Below the pieces are notes generated by a model that saw nothing but the letters and a program-made list of their open reading frames with translations, did no database searches and was not told the origin of the DNA. The translations under genes and the position numbers were made by a program. Shown one piece after another: positions 34,665 through 43,118 of a stretch of DNA of 64,000 bases; the first letter of the stretch is position 1, and the number at the start of each line of letters is the position of its first letter. The DNA is from Hymenobacter sp. GOD-10R (GTDB taxonomy: Bacteria > Bacteroidota > Bacteroidia > Cytophagales > Hymenobacteraceae): the NCBI RefSeq assembly GCF_035609205.1, contig NZ_CP141184.1:186001-250000 (forward strand). Direction: 5' to 3'.

Positions 34665-35897
34665 ATGATTCTGCCCCTTATGCTCTCTGTCGAAGAAGCT
34701 ACGCGTAGTATACTAGCTACCGCCCGCCCACTGCCATCCGAAACGGTACCCTTCCTTGCGGCCCTAGGTCGTGTGCTGCGCCAAGACGTAACCGCCGACC
34801 GCGACTTTCCTCCGTTCGACCGGGTGGCGATGGATGGTATCGCCTTGAACTATAGTGCAGTAGCTGCCGGGCAAATACGTTTCGTGATTGAAAAAACGCA
34901 GTTTGCCGGCCAAGCTCCCGCGCCGCTCACCGACCCAGCTGCTGCCATCGAGATTATGACCGGCGCCGCGCTGCCCCCTGGCACCGACGCGGTGGTGCGC
35001 TACGAGGATATTCTAATCGAGGAAGCAGCAGACAGCCGCGTAGCCACCCTACAAGTGCTGCCGAATGCATCTGGCCAAAATGTGCACCGCCGGGCCTCCG
35101 ACCGCCAGCAGGGCGACGTGCTGCTCCCAGCAGGCACGTTGCTAGGCTCGGCGGAAGTGGCCGTGGCGGCTACCGTTGGCGCTACCGATCTGCTGGTTGC
35201 GAAGCGCCCAAAAGTAGCCGTAGTAAGCACCGGCGACGAACTGGTGGAAATTGGCGAGCAGCCGCTGCCTCACCAGATTCGGCGGTCCAACTCATACATG
35301 CTAGCCGCCGCCGTGCAGCAAGCAGGCGGTACGGCCGAAATCTTTCACTTCAACGACGACTTCGATGCCTTGTGCAGCGGGCTGCCCGCGTTGCTGCGCG
35401 ACTACGATGCGGTGCTGCTAAGTGGTGGCGTATCAAAGGGGAAAGCTGACTTTCTGCCGGCGGCGCTGCATGAAGTTGGCGTTGAGCAGCTGTTTCATGA
35501 AGTGCAGCAGCGGCCGGGTAAGCCCTTTTGGTTTGGGCAGCACCCAGCGGGCGCAGTTGTGTTTGCGCTGCCGGGCAACCCGGTTTCTACGTTTGTGAAC
35601 TACTACCGCTATGCGCAACCATGGCTCCGCGCCGTTCAGCTGCCTACCCCGGTGCCAGCGCCTGCGGCCTATGCGGTGCTTGCCACCGAAGTCACCTTTC
35701 GGCCGCGCATCACGCACTTTCTGCTGGTCAGCCTCGAGTCGACGGCAGACGGGCGTGTGCTGGCGCACCCCGAGCGGGCTCACGGCTCGGGCGACCTAGC
35801 TAGCTTATTGCCCAGTGATGGGTTTCTAGAATTACCGGCTGAGCAAGAGCTTTTTCCGGCTGGTACGGTACTGCCCGTGTGGCGCTTTCGCTACTAA
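34665..35897 (+). CDS. moeA: Molybdopterin molybdotransferase MoeA
   Basis: 410 residues, normal length. MoeA inserts molybdate into adenylated molybdopterin. Visible: MLSVEEATRSILATARP near the N-terminus, DFPPFDRVAMDGIAL with the catalytic Asp, IMTGAALPPGTDAVVRYED, VAVVSTGDELVEIG, IRRSNSYMLAAA, and GGVSKGKADFLP (usually GGVSVGxxD). Start codon: the ATG at 34665 abuts repeat A5; a second ATG at 34680 fits homologues that begin directly with xLSVEEA, so the start is uncertain by five codons. Divergent from moaC. Confidence 0.95.
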   Translation: MILPLMLSVEEATRSILATARPLPSETVPFLAALGRVLRQDVTADRDFPPFDRVAMDGIALNYSAVAAGQIRFVIEKTQFAGQAPAPLTDPAAAIEIMTGAALPPGTDAVVRYEDILIEEAADSRVATLQVLPNASGQNVHRRASDRQQGDVLLPAGTLLGSAEVAVAATVGATDLLVAKRPKVAVVSTGDELVEIGEQPLPHQIRRSNSYMLAAAVQQAGGTAEIFHFNDDFDALCSGLPALLRDYDAVLLSGGVSKGKADFLPAALHEVGVEQLFHEVQQRPGKPFWFGQHPAGAVVFALPGNPVSTFVNYYRYAQPWLRAVQLPTPVPAPAAYAVLATEVTFRPRITHFLLVSLESTADGRVLAHPERAHGSGDLASLLPSDGFLELPAEQELFPAGTVLPVWRFRY

Positions 35898-35944
35898 ATA
35901 CACACCCACACGTGGCTTCTAGCTGGTATCAGATGAGGCTTACC

Positions 35945-36358
35945 CTAGCCTTTAAACTCGTAGCCGCAGTGAAAGCAGTGGTAGTACTCGCCGCGCAGCG
36001 ACCAGCTCAGTAGTGCAAACAGCCGCATCGGAACGTTCGCCGATGGATCGAGTACTGGCTCCGATGATACATCGTGGGAGCCACACCGCGGACAAATGCG
36101 GGCCGCCGTTTCCTCCTCCGGCGATGCCACGCGCATCGGCACGACCTGATCTAGTAAGATTTGCTGAGCGGCACCTAGGTCTTGCTGGCGCACGTGCAGG
36201 CGCACCCCGCCGGCAATCGGGCCATAGGGTCGGTTTTCGTTGCTCAGAAAGCACGGGATGTTTTCAGCGTCGAGGCGGCTTTTGGCTACGTGGGCTGCCA
36301 CGTAATTGGGAAAGGATTCGAGCAGCACGATGTGGTCGGCAGCAGAGTCAGCGGACAT
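35945..36358 (-). CDS. DUF2007 and C-terminal zinc-ribbon protein
   Basis: 137 residues, no signal peptide. The first half (HIVLLESFPNYVAAHVAKSR, PCFLSNENRPYGPIAGGVRL) is the DUF2007 domain, a small ferredoxin-like fold often called putative signal-transducing protein. The second half has CPRCGSHDVSS and CFHCGYEFKG, two CxxC knuckles of a zinc ribbon that are probably fused to it in many Bacteroidota. Function unknown. Convergent with moeA and co-directional with the OFA transporter pair. Confidence 0.8.
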   Translation of the reverse strand: MSADSAADHIVLLESFPNYVAAHVAKSRLDAENIPCFLSNENRPYGPIAGGVRLHVRQQDLGAAQQILLDQVVPMRVASPEEETAARICPRCGSHDVSSEPVLDPSANVPMRLFALLSWSLRGEYYHCFHCGYEFKG

Positions 36359-36379
36359 AGTGAAGGTCGTTTCCTGTCA

Positions 36380-36416
36380 AAACAAAAGAGCACCTAGCTC
36401 AGTGCCAAGTGCTCTT
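36380..36416 (-). terminator. Terminator after the MFS small-partner gene
   Basis: An 8-bp stem, AAGAGCAC (36386-36393) and GTGCTCTT (36409-36416), followed on the minus strand by TTTTGTTTT. It ends the OFA transporter unit 42 bases after its small second gene. Confidence 0.75.
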
Positions 36417-36457
36417 CGAATGTACAACCCGAAAAGGCTGATTCGGTTCGAGTAAGG

Positions 36458-36604
36458 TTATTTAAACAGTGCCAGCGCTTTTATGAAGGTCTGCGACACG
36501 CCCCAAAGCAGGGGAATGCCCACGAAAAGCCAAGCAAGCACCACGGAGCCGCCCGTAGCAGGCTCGTTGGCGTTAGAAGTAGAAGAAGTGGGTTGCGAAT
36601 CCAT
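36458..36604 (-). CDS. MFS transporter small partner protein (48 residues)
   Basis: A short gene below usual length cut-offs. It starts at the ATG at 36604 and encodes MDSQPTSSTSNANEPATGGS followed by a single membrane segment VVLAWLFVGIPLLWGVSQTF and a short basic tail ending IKALALFK. Single-span proteins of this length with a WxxxGIPLxWGV core are found directly downstream of OFA-type MFS transporters, and it lies 37 bases after one here. A role as accessory subunit is inferred from that linkage. It would act in the inner membrane. Confidence 0.85.
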   Translation of the reverse strand: MDSQPTSSTSNANEPATGGSVVLAWLFVGIPLLWGVSQTFIKALALFK

Positions 36605-36641
36605 CGTTTATCAGAGGTATGAAGGTAAATAGTAGGGTGGC

Positions 36642-38075
36642 TTAGTGGCCGCCCGCTTCAATCGTGACGGGGCCTTTTTCGTAGTAGCGCTCTGCTACGG
36701 GCCGTACCAGCAGATCGGCTATTAATCCGACTGCGAGCAAGCCAGCCATGGTATAAAACACGTTTTGGTAAGCTGCCGCACCCGTCAGGCCTTTCTCTGA
36801 GGCGCTTTCGTGCAGGTTGTGCACGATCAGCGGGCCTAGCACGCCAGCCGTGCTCCAGGCTGTGAGCAAGCGCCCGTGAATAGCACCAACTTGGTACTTG
36901 CCAAACAGGTCGGAGAGGTAAGCCGGCGCCGTTGAGAAGCCTCCGCCATACATGCTAATAATCACACACGCCACCACGACGTACAGCGTTAGTTGCAGAT
37001 TATGACCTAGCGTTGGGATGAGTGCATACAGCAAAATGCCAAGGCCGAAGTAAATGGCATATGCCACCTTACGCCCTAGCTTATCCGACGCCGACGACCA
37101 GAAGAAGCGGCCTAGCAAGTTAAATAAGCTCAGCAACCCTACGAAGCCTGCTGCCGCTGCGGCCGTTACGCCCCTGCCCGAGCCCATGAACTTGTCGGAA
37201 AAGGTTTCTTGGATTAGCGGCGAAGCTGTTTCTAACACCCCGATGCCAGCCGTGACATTGGTAAGCAGCACCACCCACAAAAGCCAGAACTGCGGCGTCT
37301 TGATGGCATTGTCGGCCGATACGTTGCCGGTCGTGATGAGGGCGCTGTGCTCGGCGTTGGGTACGTAGCCAGCGGGTGCCCAATCATCGGCGGGCACCCG
37401 GATTGTCCAGACGCCGAACTGCATGAACAGCAGGTAGATAATGCCCATAGCAATAAACGTAGGCGCTACGCCTTGCGGGGCCGAGTCTTTGAAATGATTC
37501 ATAAGGGCTACTGCCAACGGGGAGCCGATCATCGCGCCACCCCCAAAGCCCATGATAGCCATGCCCGTAGCTACTCCTTTACGGTCGGGAAACCACTTGA
37601 TAAGGGTGCTTACGGGGGAGATGTAGCCAATACCTAGCCCAATACCGCCCACGAAGCCGTACCCGAAATAGAGCAGCGCTAAGCTGTGCAGGTGTACCCC
37701 GAGGAAGCCGATCAGGAAGCCGCCGCCAAAGCAGAGGGAGGCGGCCATCATAGCCTTGCGCGGACCGACACGCTCCAGCCATTTGCCAAAAATGGCGGCC
37801 GACAAGCCCAGCAACACAATAGCAATGGAGAACGTCCAGCCGATCTGTCCGGCTGTCCAGTCGGTGGGGGCGGGCGCGTTGGGGTCGCCGCTGATGAGCG
37901 AGCCCAAAGGCTTATTGAACACACTGAACGCATAGGCTTGCCCAATAGCTAGGTGAATAGCTAGAGCAGCTGGCGGCACAAGCCAACGGTTGTATCCTGG
38001 CTTGGCAATGGTGCGGCTACGGTCTAAGAGCGATGTACTAGCAGGGCTGCTATCCAGTATAGAGGTAGTTGCCAT
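36642..38075 (-). CDS. OFA (oxalate/formate antiporter) family MFS transporter
   Basis: 477 residues, twelve membrane segments. Early text YNRWLVPPAALAIHLAIGQAYAFSVFNKPL is the OFA-type first helix region, GGIGLGIGYISPVSTLIKWF and DRKGVATGMAIMGFGGGAMI are the family's helix 4-5 motifs, and LLGRFFWSSASDKLGRK is the central MFS loop. OFA carriers exchange small carboxylates such as oxalate and formate, though many members have other substrates. It is followed at 37 bases by the small membrane partner gene. Formate would fit the neighbouring molybdenum-cofactor genes, but this is only a guess since no formate dehydrogenase is in the window. Confidence 0.9.
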   Translation of the reverse strand: MATTSILDSSPASTSLLDRSRTIAKPGYNRWLVPPAALAIHLAIGQAYAFSVFNKPLGSLISGDPNAPAPTDWTAGQIGWTFSIAIVLLGLSAAIFGKWLERVGPRKAMMAASLCFGGGFLIGFLGVHLHSLALLYFGYGFVGGIGLGIGYISPVSTLIKWFPDRKGVATGMAIMGFGGGAMIGSPLAVALMNHFKDSAPQGVAPTFIAMGIIYLLFMQFGVWTIRVPADDWAPAGYVPNAEHSALITTGNVSADNAIKTPQFWLLWVVLLTNVTAGIGVLETASPLIQETFSDKFMGSGRGVTAAAAAGFVGLLSLFNLLGRFFWSSASDKLGRKVAYAIYFGLGILLYALIPTLGHNLQLTLYVVVACVIISMYGGGFSTAPAYLSDLFGKYQVGAIHGRLLTAWSTAGVLGPLIVHNLHESASEKGLTGAAAYQNVFYTMAGLLAVGLIADLLVRPVAERYYEKGPVTIEAGGH

Positions 38076-38208
38076 GAGGGGAAATAAGGGGGTGGAAGTG
38101 AAAACAAGTATGCCTCCCGCCGAATACTGGACTAAAGGCAGGGAATGTGATAAAATTGGTATACGTGTTTCCCTACCAAATAGCTAGATCAACCGTGTCG
38201 AGCAGGTA

Positions 38209-39732
38209 TTACTGTTCGGCTGCTTTCTTCGACAACCATCCTCCAACTCCTTTCTGGCGAGTTCGGCGCAAAAATTCTTCTACGCCCTTCGTAAGCTGCT
38301 CGGCTATCTGCTGCTGAAACTGCGGATCAATTAGCCGTTTTTCGTCTTCCGCATTAGAAATAAAGGCCGTTTCCACCAGCGCATTCGGGTATTCCGTCGG
38401 GCCGTTCAAACCGAAATTGAAGCTACCGACGTTGCCGAATCCTTTCAAACCAGTTCGGCGCATGGCCTCATACAACGCCACCGACAGCGGCCGAAAAGCT
38501 AGGTAGCGGTAGTACGTACTCGTTCCCTGCACGCTCGGGCTGCCCGTTGAGTTGACGTGAATGCTGACGAGCAAATCCGGATTGAGCCGCCGCAACAGCA
38601 GCACCCGATCGCCGTTATCGACGGTTGTTTCAGTTTCGCGGGTCATGAGTACGCGCGCACCGCGGCTGATAAGATCTTGGCGCAAGCGCTGAGCAATGGC
38701 AAGCGTGATGTCTTTCTCACGGGCGCCTGTTGAGCCCGTCGCGCCTACGTTGGTGCCGCCGTGGCCAGCATCTACGGCCACTGTCAGGCCGCGCAACTGT
38801 AGCTTTGCAGGTGGGCGCTTGACTCGAATAACGAGCGTATTACCTTTGTAGTCAATTCGGTAGCCCCAAGCTTGTTCGTGTTTTAGGTTCAGGACTAGCC
38901 GGAACACATCGGGCTCTAGCTGCTCGTAATGCACATCACCCAAGGCTTGTAAGCCGTCGCGTTGGGTTATCCAGTTGGTGTTCGACGTTGCTCCAAAAAC
39001 ATCGACTACCAGGCGGGTTGGTTCCGTCAGGAGTTGCGAGCGGTACGGCAGGCGCGCATCCAGCGGCACCTGCACATAATCATAAAGCGAATCACCGTAC
39101 ACGCTCCATGACCCAGTGAGCGAGGTAGGCACAAACCCGCCCGGTGGCAACAGCCGGATTACCTCCTGGGGTACCCAGGCAGTTTGGGTGGCCGCTAGCT
39201 GCACCCGGTAAAGGTTACCCACGCGCCCCGTGAGGTGCAGCACTACCAGCGAATCCAGATAGCCTAGCTTAGCCCCGCCAAGACGGTCTTCGCCAAGGCC
39301 ATAGTTGAGGTAGGCTAGGCTGCCCTTTGTGACGGCAAGCTGGGGTTCATTCGGGTTGAGAAACCGAATCTTGTTGCTCGTTGTAGCGGTAGCTAGGGTG
39401 CTATCCGGTGCCATTACCGTTACGGTAATGGCACGGTCGTGGAGTGTGTCGCCCGGCTGCACGATGTAAGTGCCTTGGTACACACCGCGCTGGCTTTTGG
39501 CAAGCCTAGGGTCTAGCTCTACCAGGGGCTTACCGCCCAAGAACGTAGCCTGACACCCCGGTTGCGCTTGCACGCGCACTTGTAGCCGGTCGCCGGGTTG
39601 GAGCCATTGGTCAGTAGCCAGTACTGTTTCTATCCGCTGTATAAGTCCTTGGCTGTATGTAGCTTCGTGACAAAAAAGCAGCCCAATCAGGCATATTAGG
39701 CGGCACCAGTAACGCAAAAGAACAAACCCCAT
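38209..39732 (-). CDS. N-acetylmuramoyl-L-alanine amidase (Amidase_3)
   Basis: 507 residues. A signal peptide (RLICLIGLLFCHEATYS) is followed by beta-rich SH3/AMIN-like regions (about 30-310) and a C-terminal catalytic domain. Zinc ligands and catalytic residues are visible in TVAVDAGHGGTNVGATG, LVSIHVNSTGSPSVQGTSTY and NALVETAFISNAEDE (catalytic Glu). The enzyme cuts the amide between MurNAc and the stem peptide in the periplasm. It is nine bases after the small lipoprotein gene upstream, so the two are probably co-transcribed. Confidence 0.93.
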   Translation of the reverse strand: MGFVLLRYWCRLICLIGLLFCHEATYSQGLIQRIETVLATDQWLQPGDRLQVRVQAQPGCQATFLGGKPLVELDPRLAKSQRGVYQGTYIVQPGDTLHDRAITVTVMAPDSTLATATTSNKIRFLNPNEPQLAVTKGSLAYLNYGLGEDRLGGAKLGYLDSLVVLHLTGRVGNLYRVQLAATQTAWVPQEVIRLLPPGGFVPTSLTGSWSVYGDSLYDYVQVPLDARLPYRSQLLTEPTRLVVDVFGATSNTNWITQRDGLQALGDVHYEQLEPDVFRLVLNLKHEQAWGYRIDYKGNTLVIRVKRPPAKLQLRGLTVAVDAGHGGTNVGATGSTGAREKDITLAIAQRLRQDLISRGARVLMTRETETTVDNGDRVLLLRRLNPDLLVSIHVNSTGSPSVQGTSTYYRYLAFRPLSVALYEAMRRTGLKGFGNVGSFNFGLNGPTEYPNALVETAFISNAEDEKRLIDPQFQQQIAEQLTKGVEEFLRRTRQKGVGGWLSKKAAEQ

Positions 39733-39741
39733 GGCGTGACC

Positions 39742-40311
39742 TTAGCGGCTGGTGGCAGCAGGCTTGTCCCGGATAGCCTCCCGAATGTCTTTTACATCCC
39801 GGCCGTTTTCCAAGGCTAGGTATTCGGCTTGCAAGGCTTTCACGCGTAGGTCGTCAGAGGCTCGCACATCGAGGCGAATTGCACGCCGCTGCTTATTCAG
39901 GCGCTCGAAGACGGCGTCAGCATAGTCCCAGTCGCGCTGGGTCCAGGTGCGGCGCTTGGCCCTCACTTGGCGCATAAACTGTGTATAGGCCGCCGACACG
40001 TTATCGGGCGTAACGGTGCTGAGGTCAGCGTACGTACCGAGGAGCTCTTGCGTGAAGGTTGCTTCAGCTGCGGCGTTCAGCGGCTGTGCCTTGCGCACGC
40101 GCGCTGCCGAGTCGTACTGCGCTGTTCGCCGGCCAGCCACGCGCAGCTTAGCAGCGGCTTTGTCGGCCAAGGTATCCAGTTTGCGCACTTCCTGCCGCGC
40201 AATTTCCTGCCGCTCACGCGGCGTGCTGTCGCAGGCCGCAACGACGCAGGCAATTCCTGTAAAGAAGAGGCTCGCCTGTAGGCGCGAAGAGTATAATAGC
40301 CATGATTTCAT
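39742..40311 (-). CDS. Hypothetical lipoprotein, helical
   Basis: 189 residues from the ATG at 40311 (an outer GTG at 40317 adds two). The N-terminus MKSWLLYSSRLQASLFFTG ends in VVAAC, a lipobox. The mature part is charged and alpha-helical (RQEIARQEVRKLDTLADKAA; RRTWTQRDWDYADAVFERLN), with no motif I recognise. It precedes the amidase gene by nine bases, so a cell-wall related role is plausible but unproven. Confidence 0.7.
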   Translation of the reverse strand: MKSWLLYSSRLQASLFFTGIACVVAACDSTPRERQEIARQEVRKLDTLADKAAAKLRVAGRRTAQYDSAARVRKAQPLNAAAEATFTQELLGTYADLSTVTPDNVSAAYTQFMRQVRAKRRTWTQRDWDYADAVFERLNKQRRAIRLDVRASDDLRVKALQAEYLALENGRDVKDIREAIRDKPAATSR

Positions 40312-40353
40312 GGCCACTATATACGCGAAACTATCGGCTCAGACTAATCTAGC

Positions 40354-40932
40354 TCACTGTTGCAACTTGAACGTGAAGGGCATCATGTAGCGTACGGGCA
40401 CGGCTTTGCTGCCTATGCGCGGGGCAATCCACTGATCCGGAATGGCCTGGCAGGTACGTAGCGCCTCTTGGTCGCAGCCGCCCCCAACCGTTCTGATGAC
40501 TTTATGGCCCGAGGCATGCCCTAGGGTGTCAATCATAAACGATACCATGACTTTGCCTTGTACGCCAGCTTGTTGCGCCGACTCGGGGTATTTCATTTGA
40601 GCAATGTAGGTGCCTAGCACACCAATACCCCCAATGAACAAAGGAGGCTGGTCGACCTCACTCATGCTCCACTCGCCCGGACGCTTTTCTACCTCATAAG
40701 ATACCACCTCCACGGGCAGATAGTACAATAGTTTGCCAGTTGTATGGTCATACTTCTGCACTACCATCGGTTCTTCCGTGTTGCGGCTATAATTATAATA
40801 CTCCCAAATGCCTACTTTCTTCCCTTTCTCCATCATACCCTTTTCAAATTCTGTTTTGTAGAGATGTTGCGCCTGACTAGCCGCCGGAAGTAGCACGAAG
40901 CAGGAGAATAACGTGAGTAAAGTTGATTTCAT
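40354..40932 (-). CDS. TonB C-terminal domain protein, exported
   Basis: 192 residues with a signal peptide (MKSTLLTLFSCFVLLPAASQAQ). The C-terminal ~90 residues match the TonB C-terminal domain: MKYPESAQQAGVQGKVMVSF, MIDTLGHASGHKVIRTVGGG, CDQEALRTCQ and ending VPVRYMMPFTF. The N-terminal part has KKVGIWEYYNY, as in MORN-like repeats common in Bacteroidota. It lacks the N-terminal anchor helix and ExbB-binding region of a true TonB, so it is probably not an energy transducer. Confidence 0.8.
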   Translation of the reverse strand: MKSTLLTLFSCFVLLPAASQAQHLYKTEFEKGMMEKGKKVGIWEYYNYSRNTEEPMVVQKYDHTTGKLLYYLPVEVVSYEVEKRPGEWSMSEVDQPPLFIGGIGVLGTYIAQMKYPESAQQAGVQGKVMVSFMIDTLGHASGHKVIRTVGGGCDQEALRTCQAIPDQWIAPRIGSKAVPVRYMMPFTFKLQQ

Positions 40933-41197
40933 AGAACGGGTAACGGGTGGAGTCAGAAGTAAGTAGGAGCTAGAAGAATATCAGAATAGGGAGTATAACT
41001 ATTAGAATAATTATTATAATAGTATGCGAATAATTCTGTTGCTTACTCGTTGTAAAGTATTTTGTAGCAGTATGTTAACTATGTATAGTAGCTGTGTGTC
41101 TTCGAGCCATTTTGGGAAATGTGCAAATAGTAAACCAGTTTCTCAAACGATTGCACAACCGCGTATTTTTCTTGTTAGCATATCTAGAAAGCTAGCT

Positions 41198-41263
41198 TAG
41201 TTGCGCAGTCACGCCCCGCTACTGACCTTCTAGTTGCGCAGTCACGCCCCGCTACTGACCTTC
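41198..41263. repeat. Perfect 33-bp tandem duplication
   Basis: The unit beginning TAGTTGCGCAGTCACGCC and ending CTGACCTTC occurs twice head to tail (41198-41230 and 41231-41263) with no mismatch. It is noncoding and lies between a terminator and the AT-rich promoter region of the upstream gene. Confidence 0.97.
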
Positions 41264-41326
41264 TGAACACTGATTGGATAGTGGCTGTTGAAGGAGGGTA
41301 TAGGAAGCGGCTGGGTACAAAAGCAG

Positions 41327-41366
41327 AAAGGCGAACCGATAGCTAGGTTGCTATCAATTCGCCTTT
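41327..41366 (-). terminator. Terminator of the TPR-protein gene
   Basis: AAAGGCGAA and GATAGC (41327-41343) pair with GCTATC and TTCGCCTTT (41350-41366), with a two-base internal mismatch. T-rich sequence follows on the minus strand. It lies 21 bases after the stop at 41387. Confidence 0.8.
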
Positions 41367-41386
41367 GGGCAGGTAGGTTCCTGGTT

Positions 41387-41860
41387 CTAGCCTTCTAGCT
41401 CGTCTTCTAAGTCGCGCAGCTGGTTTGCCAGGCCTGGCAGATGAGGGCACAACCGCGCCAAGCGCCTAAGCACGTGGAGAGATCCGCGCTGGTCACCGAG
41501 CATTCGCAGCATGGTAGCCCACCCAGAAAGCGCTCCGAAGTGGCGTGGCTCTAAACGCAGGGTTTCCGCTACATCCAGCAGGGAGGCTCGGTACTCGCCG
41601 CGCAGGTAGTAGGCAGTAGCACGTTTGTTCCAGCCTTCCGCAAAGCTAGGTCGTGCCTCTATGAGGTGAGTAAACTCGGTGATGGCGTGGGTATAATCGC
41701 CGGCGGCAAGAGCACGAATGCCTGCTTCCAGGTACTTATCCAGCAACTGGTCGCCAGTGGCGAGCCATAGCTGCCAGATACCGTCCTGCAAGGCTTCTAT
41801 CTCGGCCGGTGTCGTCGCAACCCGTAGTCGCGCAAACAGCTCATCGAGTTCGTTCTCCAT
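41387..41860 (-). CDS. TPR-containing protein
   Basis: 157 residues, cytoplasmic. Two clear TPR units are visible around residues 45-112 (AGIRALAAGDYTHAITEFTH; AEGWNKRATAYYLRGEYRAS; LLDVAETLRLEPRHFGALSG). A helical N-terminal region (LDELFARLRVATTPAEIEAL, LQDGIWQLWLATGDQLLDKY) precedes them and looks family-specific. Such small TPR proteins usually act as scaffolds; no partner is suggested by context. It lies downstream of metF with a hairpin between. Confidence 0.8.
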   Translation of the reverse strand: MENELDELFARLRVATTPAEIEALQDGIWQLWLATGDQLLDKYLEAGIRALAAGDYTHAITEFTHLIEARPSFAEGWNKRATAYYLRGEYRASLLDVAETLRLEPRHFGALSGWATMLRMLGDQRGSLHVLRRLARLCPHLPGLANQLRDLEDELEG

Positions 41861-41946
41861 TTGTCGTTTACCAGTTTACGGCTGCCAATTACCGATTATG
41901 GTTTAACAGCTGCAATGCTCACTCGCTGAAATACGCAGGAATGAGA

Positions 41947-41984
41947 GCAGCGGGTACAAGCCCTCGTGGCTTCGCACCCGCTGC
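41947..41984 (-). terminator. Hairpin after metF, possible terminator
   Basis: GCAGCGGGT (41947-41955) pairs with ACCCGCTGC (41976-41984), and inside it AAGCC pairs with GGCTT. The T-run after it on the minus strand is poor, so termination is likely but not certain. It lies 27 bases after the metF stop. Confidence 0.55.
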
Positions 41985-42010
41985 CCTTGCCTATGTAGCT
42001 GGTAAGTCGC

Positions 42011-42967
42011 TTAGAACAAAGCGGAAGCAATACGACGGATCGACTCCGATTTGCTCATGGTATAGTAGTGTAAGCTAGGTACCCCGTGCGCCATCAGCTC
42101 CTTCGATTGATTGATGCACCACTCGATACCAATTTGCCGGGCGGCTTCATTGTTGGAGGCATGATGCACAGCTTCCGCCAGCGTTTCCGGAATGTTTAGG
42201 TAGAACGAGCGGGGCAACATGGTAAGCTGGCTCTTGGTGGTGAGCGGCTTCAGACCGGGAATAATGGGCACCATGATACCCGCTTCCCGGCAACGCTTTT
42301 CGAAGCTGAAGAACTGCTCGTTGTCGAAGAACATCTGGGTCACAATGTAGTCGGCGCCGCGGTCTACCTTGTGCTTCAGGTAGCGGATATCTGCCCCCGA
42401 GTTAGGTGACTCGAAGTGCTTTTCGGGGTAGCCAGCCGTACCAATGCAGAAGTTAGTGGCGGCGGTTTCGTCTTGCTCCTGGTTCAGGTACTCGCCTTTG
42501 TTCAGGTCATCGATTTGCCCGATCAGGTCACAGGCGTAGGCATGACCGTCAGGGTTCGGAATAAAATGGCCCTCCGATTTGATGGGGTCGCCGCGTAAGG
42601 CCAACACCGTATCAATGCCCAGAAAGTGCAGATCGATGAGCGCGTTTTCCGTCTCTTCCTTCGTGAAGCCCCCGCAGATCAGGTGCGGCACCGTATCTAC
42701 ATCGAAGCGGTTCTTGATGGCGGCGCAAATACCCACGGTACCTGGTCTTTTGCGCACGGTTTTCTTTTCCAACAAGCCGTTCGGATGACGCTGGTACATA
42801 TACTCCTCGCGGTGATACGTCACGTCGATAAAGGGCGGCTTGAACTCCATCAGTGGCTCGATGTTGCTGAACAGGTTCTGAATGTTTTCGCCTTTGCGCG
42901 GCGGCAGCACTTCAAAAGAAAAAAGCGTTTTGCCCTGGGCTTGTGCCAGGTGGTCAGTTACTTTCAT
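42011..42967 (-). CDS. metF: Methylenetetrahydrofolate reductase
   Basis: 318 residues from the ATG at 42967 (MKVTDHLAQAQGKTLFSFEV). The frame is open to 43240 but those codons read through repeat A3 and into metH, so they were rejected. MetF reduces methylene-THF to methyl-THF, the methyl donor for MetH. Signatures: FEVLPPRKGENIQNLFSNIE with the catalytic Glu, DVTYHREEYMY, HLICGGFTKEETENALIDLH, LALRGDPIK, IGTAGYPEKHFESPN, and DYIVTQMFFDNEQFF. It is 151 bases downstream of metH on the same strand and probably shares its riboswitch-controlled transcript. Confidence 0.95.
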   Translation of the reverse strand: MKVTDHLAQAQGKTLFSFEVLPPRKGENIQNLFSNIEPLMEFKPPFIDVTYHREEYMYQRHPNGLLEKKTVRKRPGTVGICAAIKNRFDVDTVPHLICGGFTKEETENALIDLHFLGIDTVLALRGDPIKSEGHFIPNPDGHAYACDLIGQIDDLNKGEYLNQEQDETAATNFCIGTAGYPEKHFESPNSGADIRYLKHKVDRGADYIVTQMFFDNEQFFSFEKRCREAGIMVPIIPGLKPLTTKSQLTMLPRSFYLNIPETLAEAVHHASNNEAARQIGIEWCINQSKELMAHGVPSLHYYTMSKSESIRRIASALF

Positions 42968-43010
42968 AAGCAAAGCCCATTCTCCGAAGGGAGAACAGAC
43001 GGGGCAGGAT

Positions 43011-43107
43011 GTAGCGCGAAGCTCCAGCTTCGCGCATCGTTGGACGATAATCGTTGTGAGTATAACAAACGGCGCAGACGATGCGCGAAGCTGGAGCTTC
43101 GCGCTAC
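43011..43107. repeat. Family A inverted repeat, copy A3 (metH-metF gap)
   Basis: Starts GTAGCGCGAAGCTCCAGC and ends GGAGCTTCGCGCTAC; inner arms CATCGTTGGACGATAATCGT and GACGATGCGCGAAG match A1 and A4. It lies within the metH-metF unit, its boundary 43 bases before the metF start codon. Confidence 0.92.
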
Positions 43108-43118
43108 ATTCTTTTATT

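Larger units (their letters stand above)
40933..41386. other. Intergenic gap (454 bases)
   Basis: The left part (40940-41170) is strongly AT-rich, probably the promoter region of the TonB-domain gene. A perfect 33-bp tandem duplication lies at 41198-41263, and a terminator at 41327-41366. No gene is supported. Confidence 0.55.

Noticed and set aside
41198..41263. Possible CRISPR fragment
   Set aside because: The two 33-bp units are directly adjacent with no spacer and no cas genes are in the window; it is a tandem duplication.
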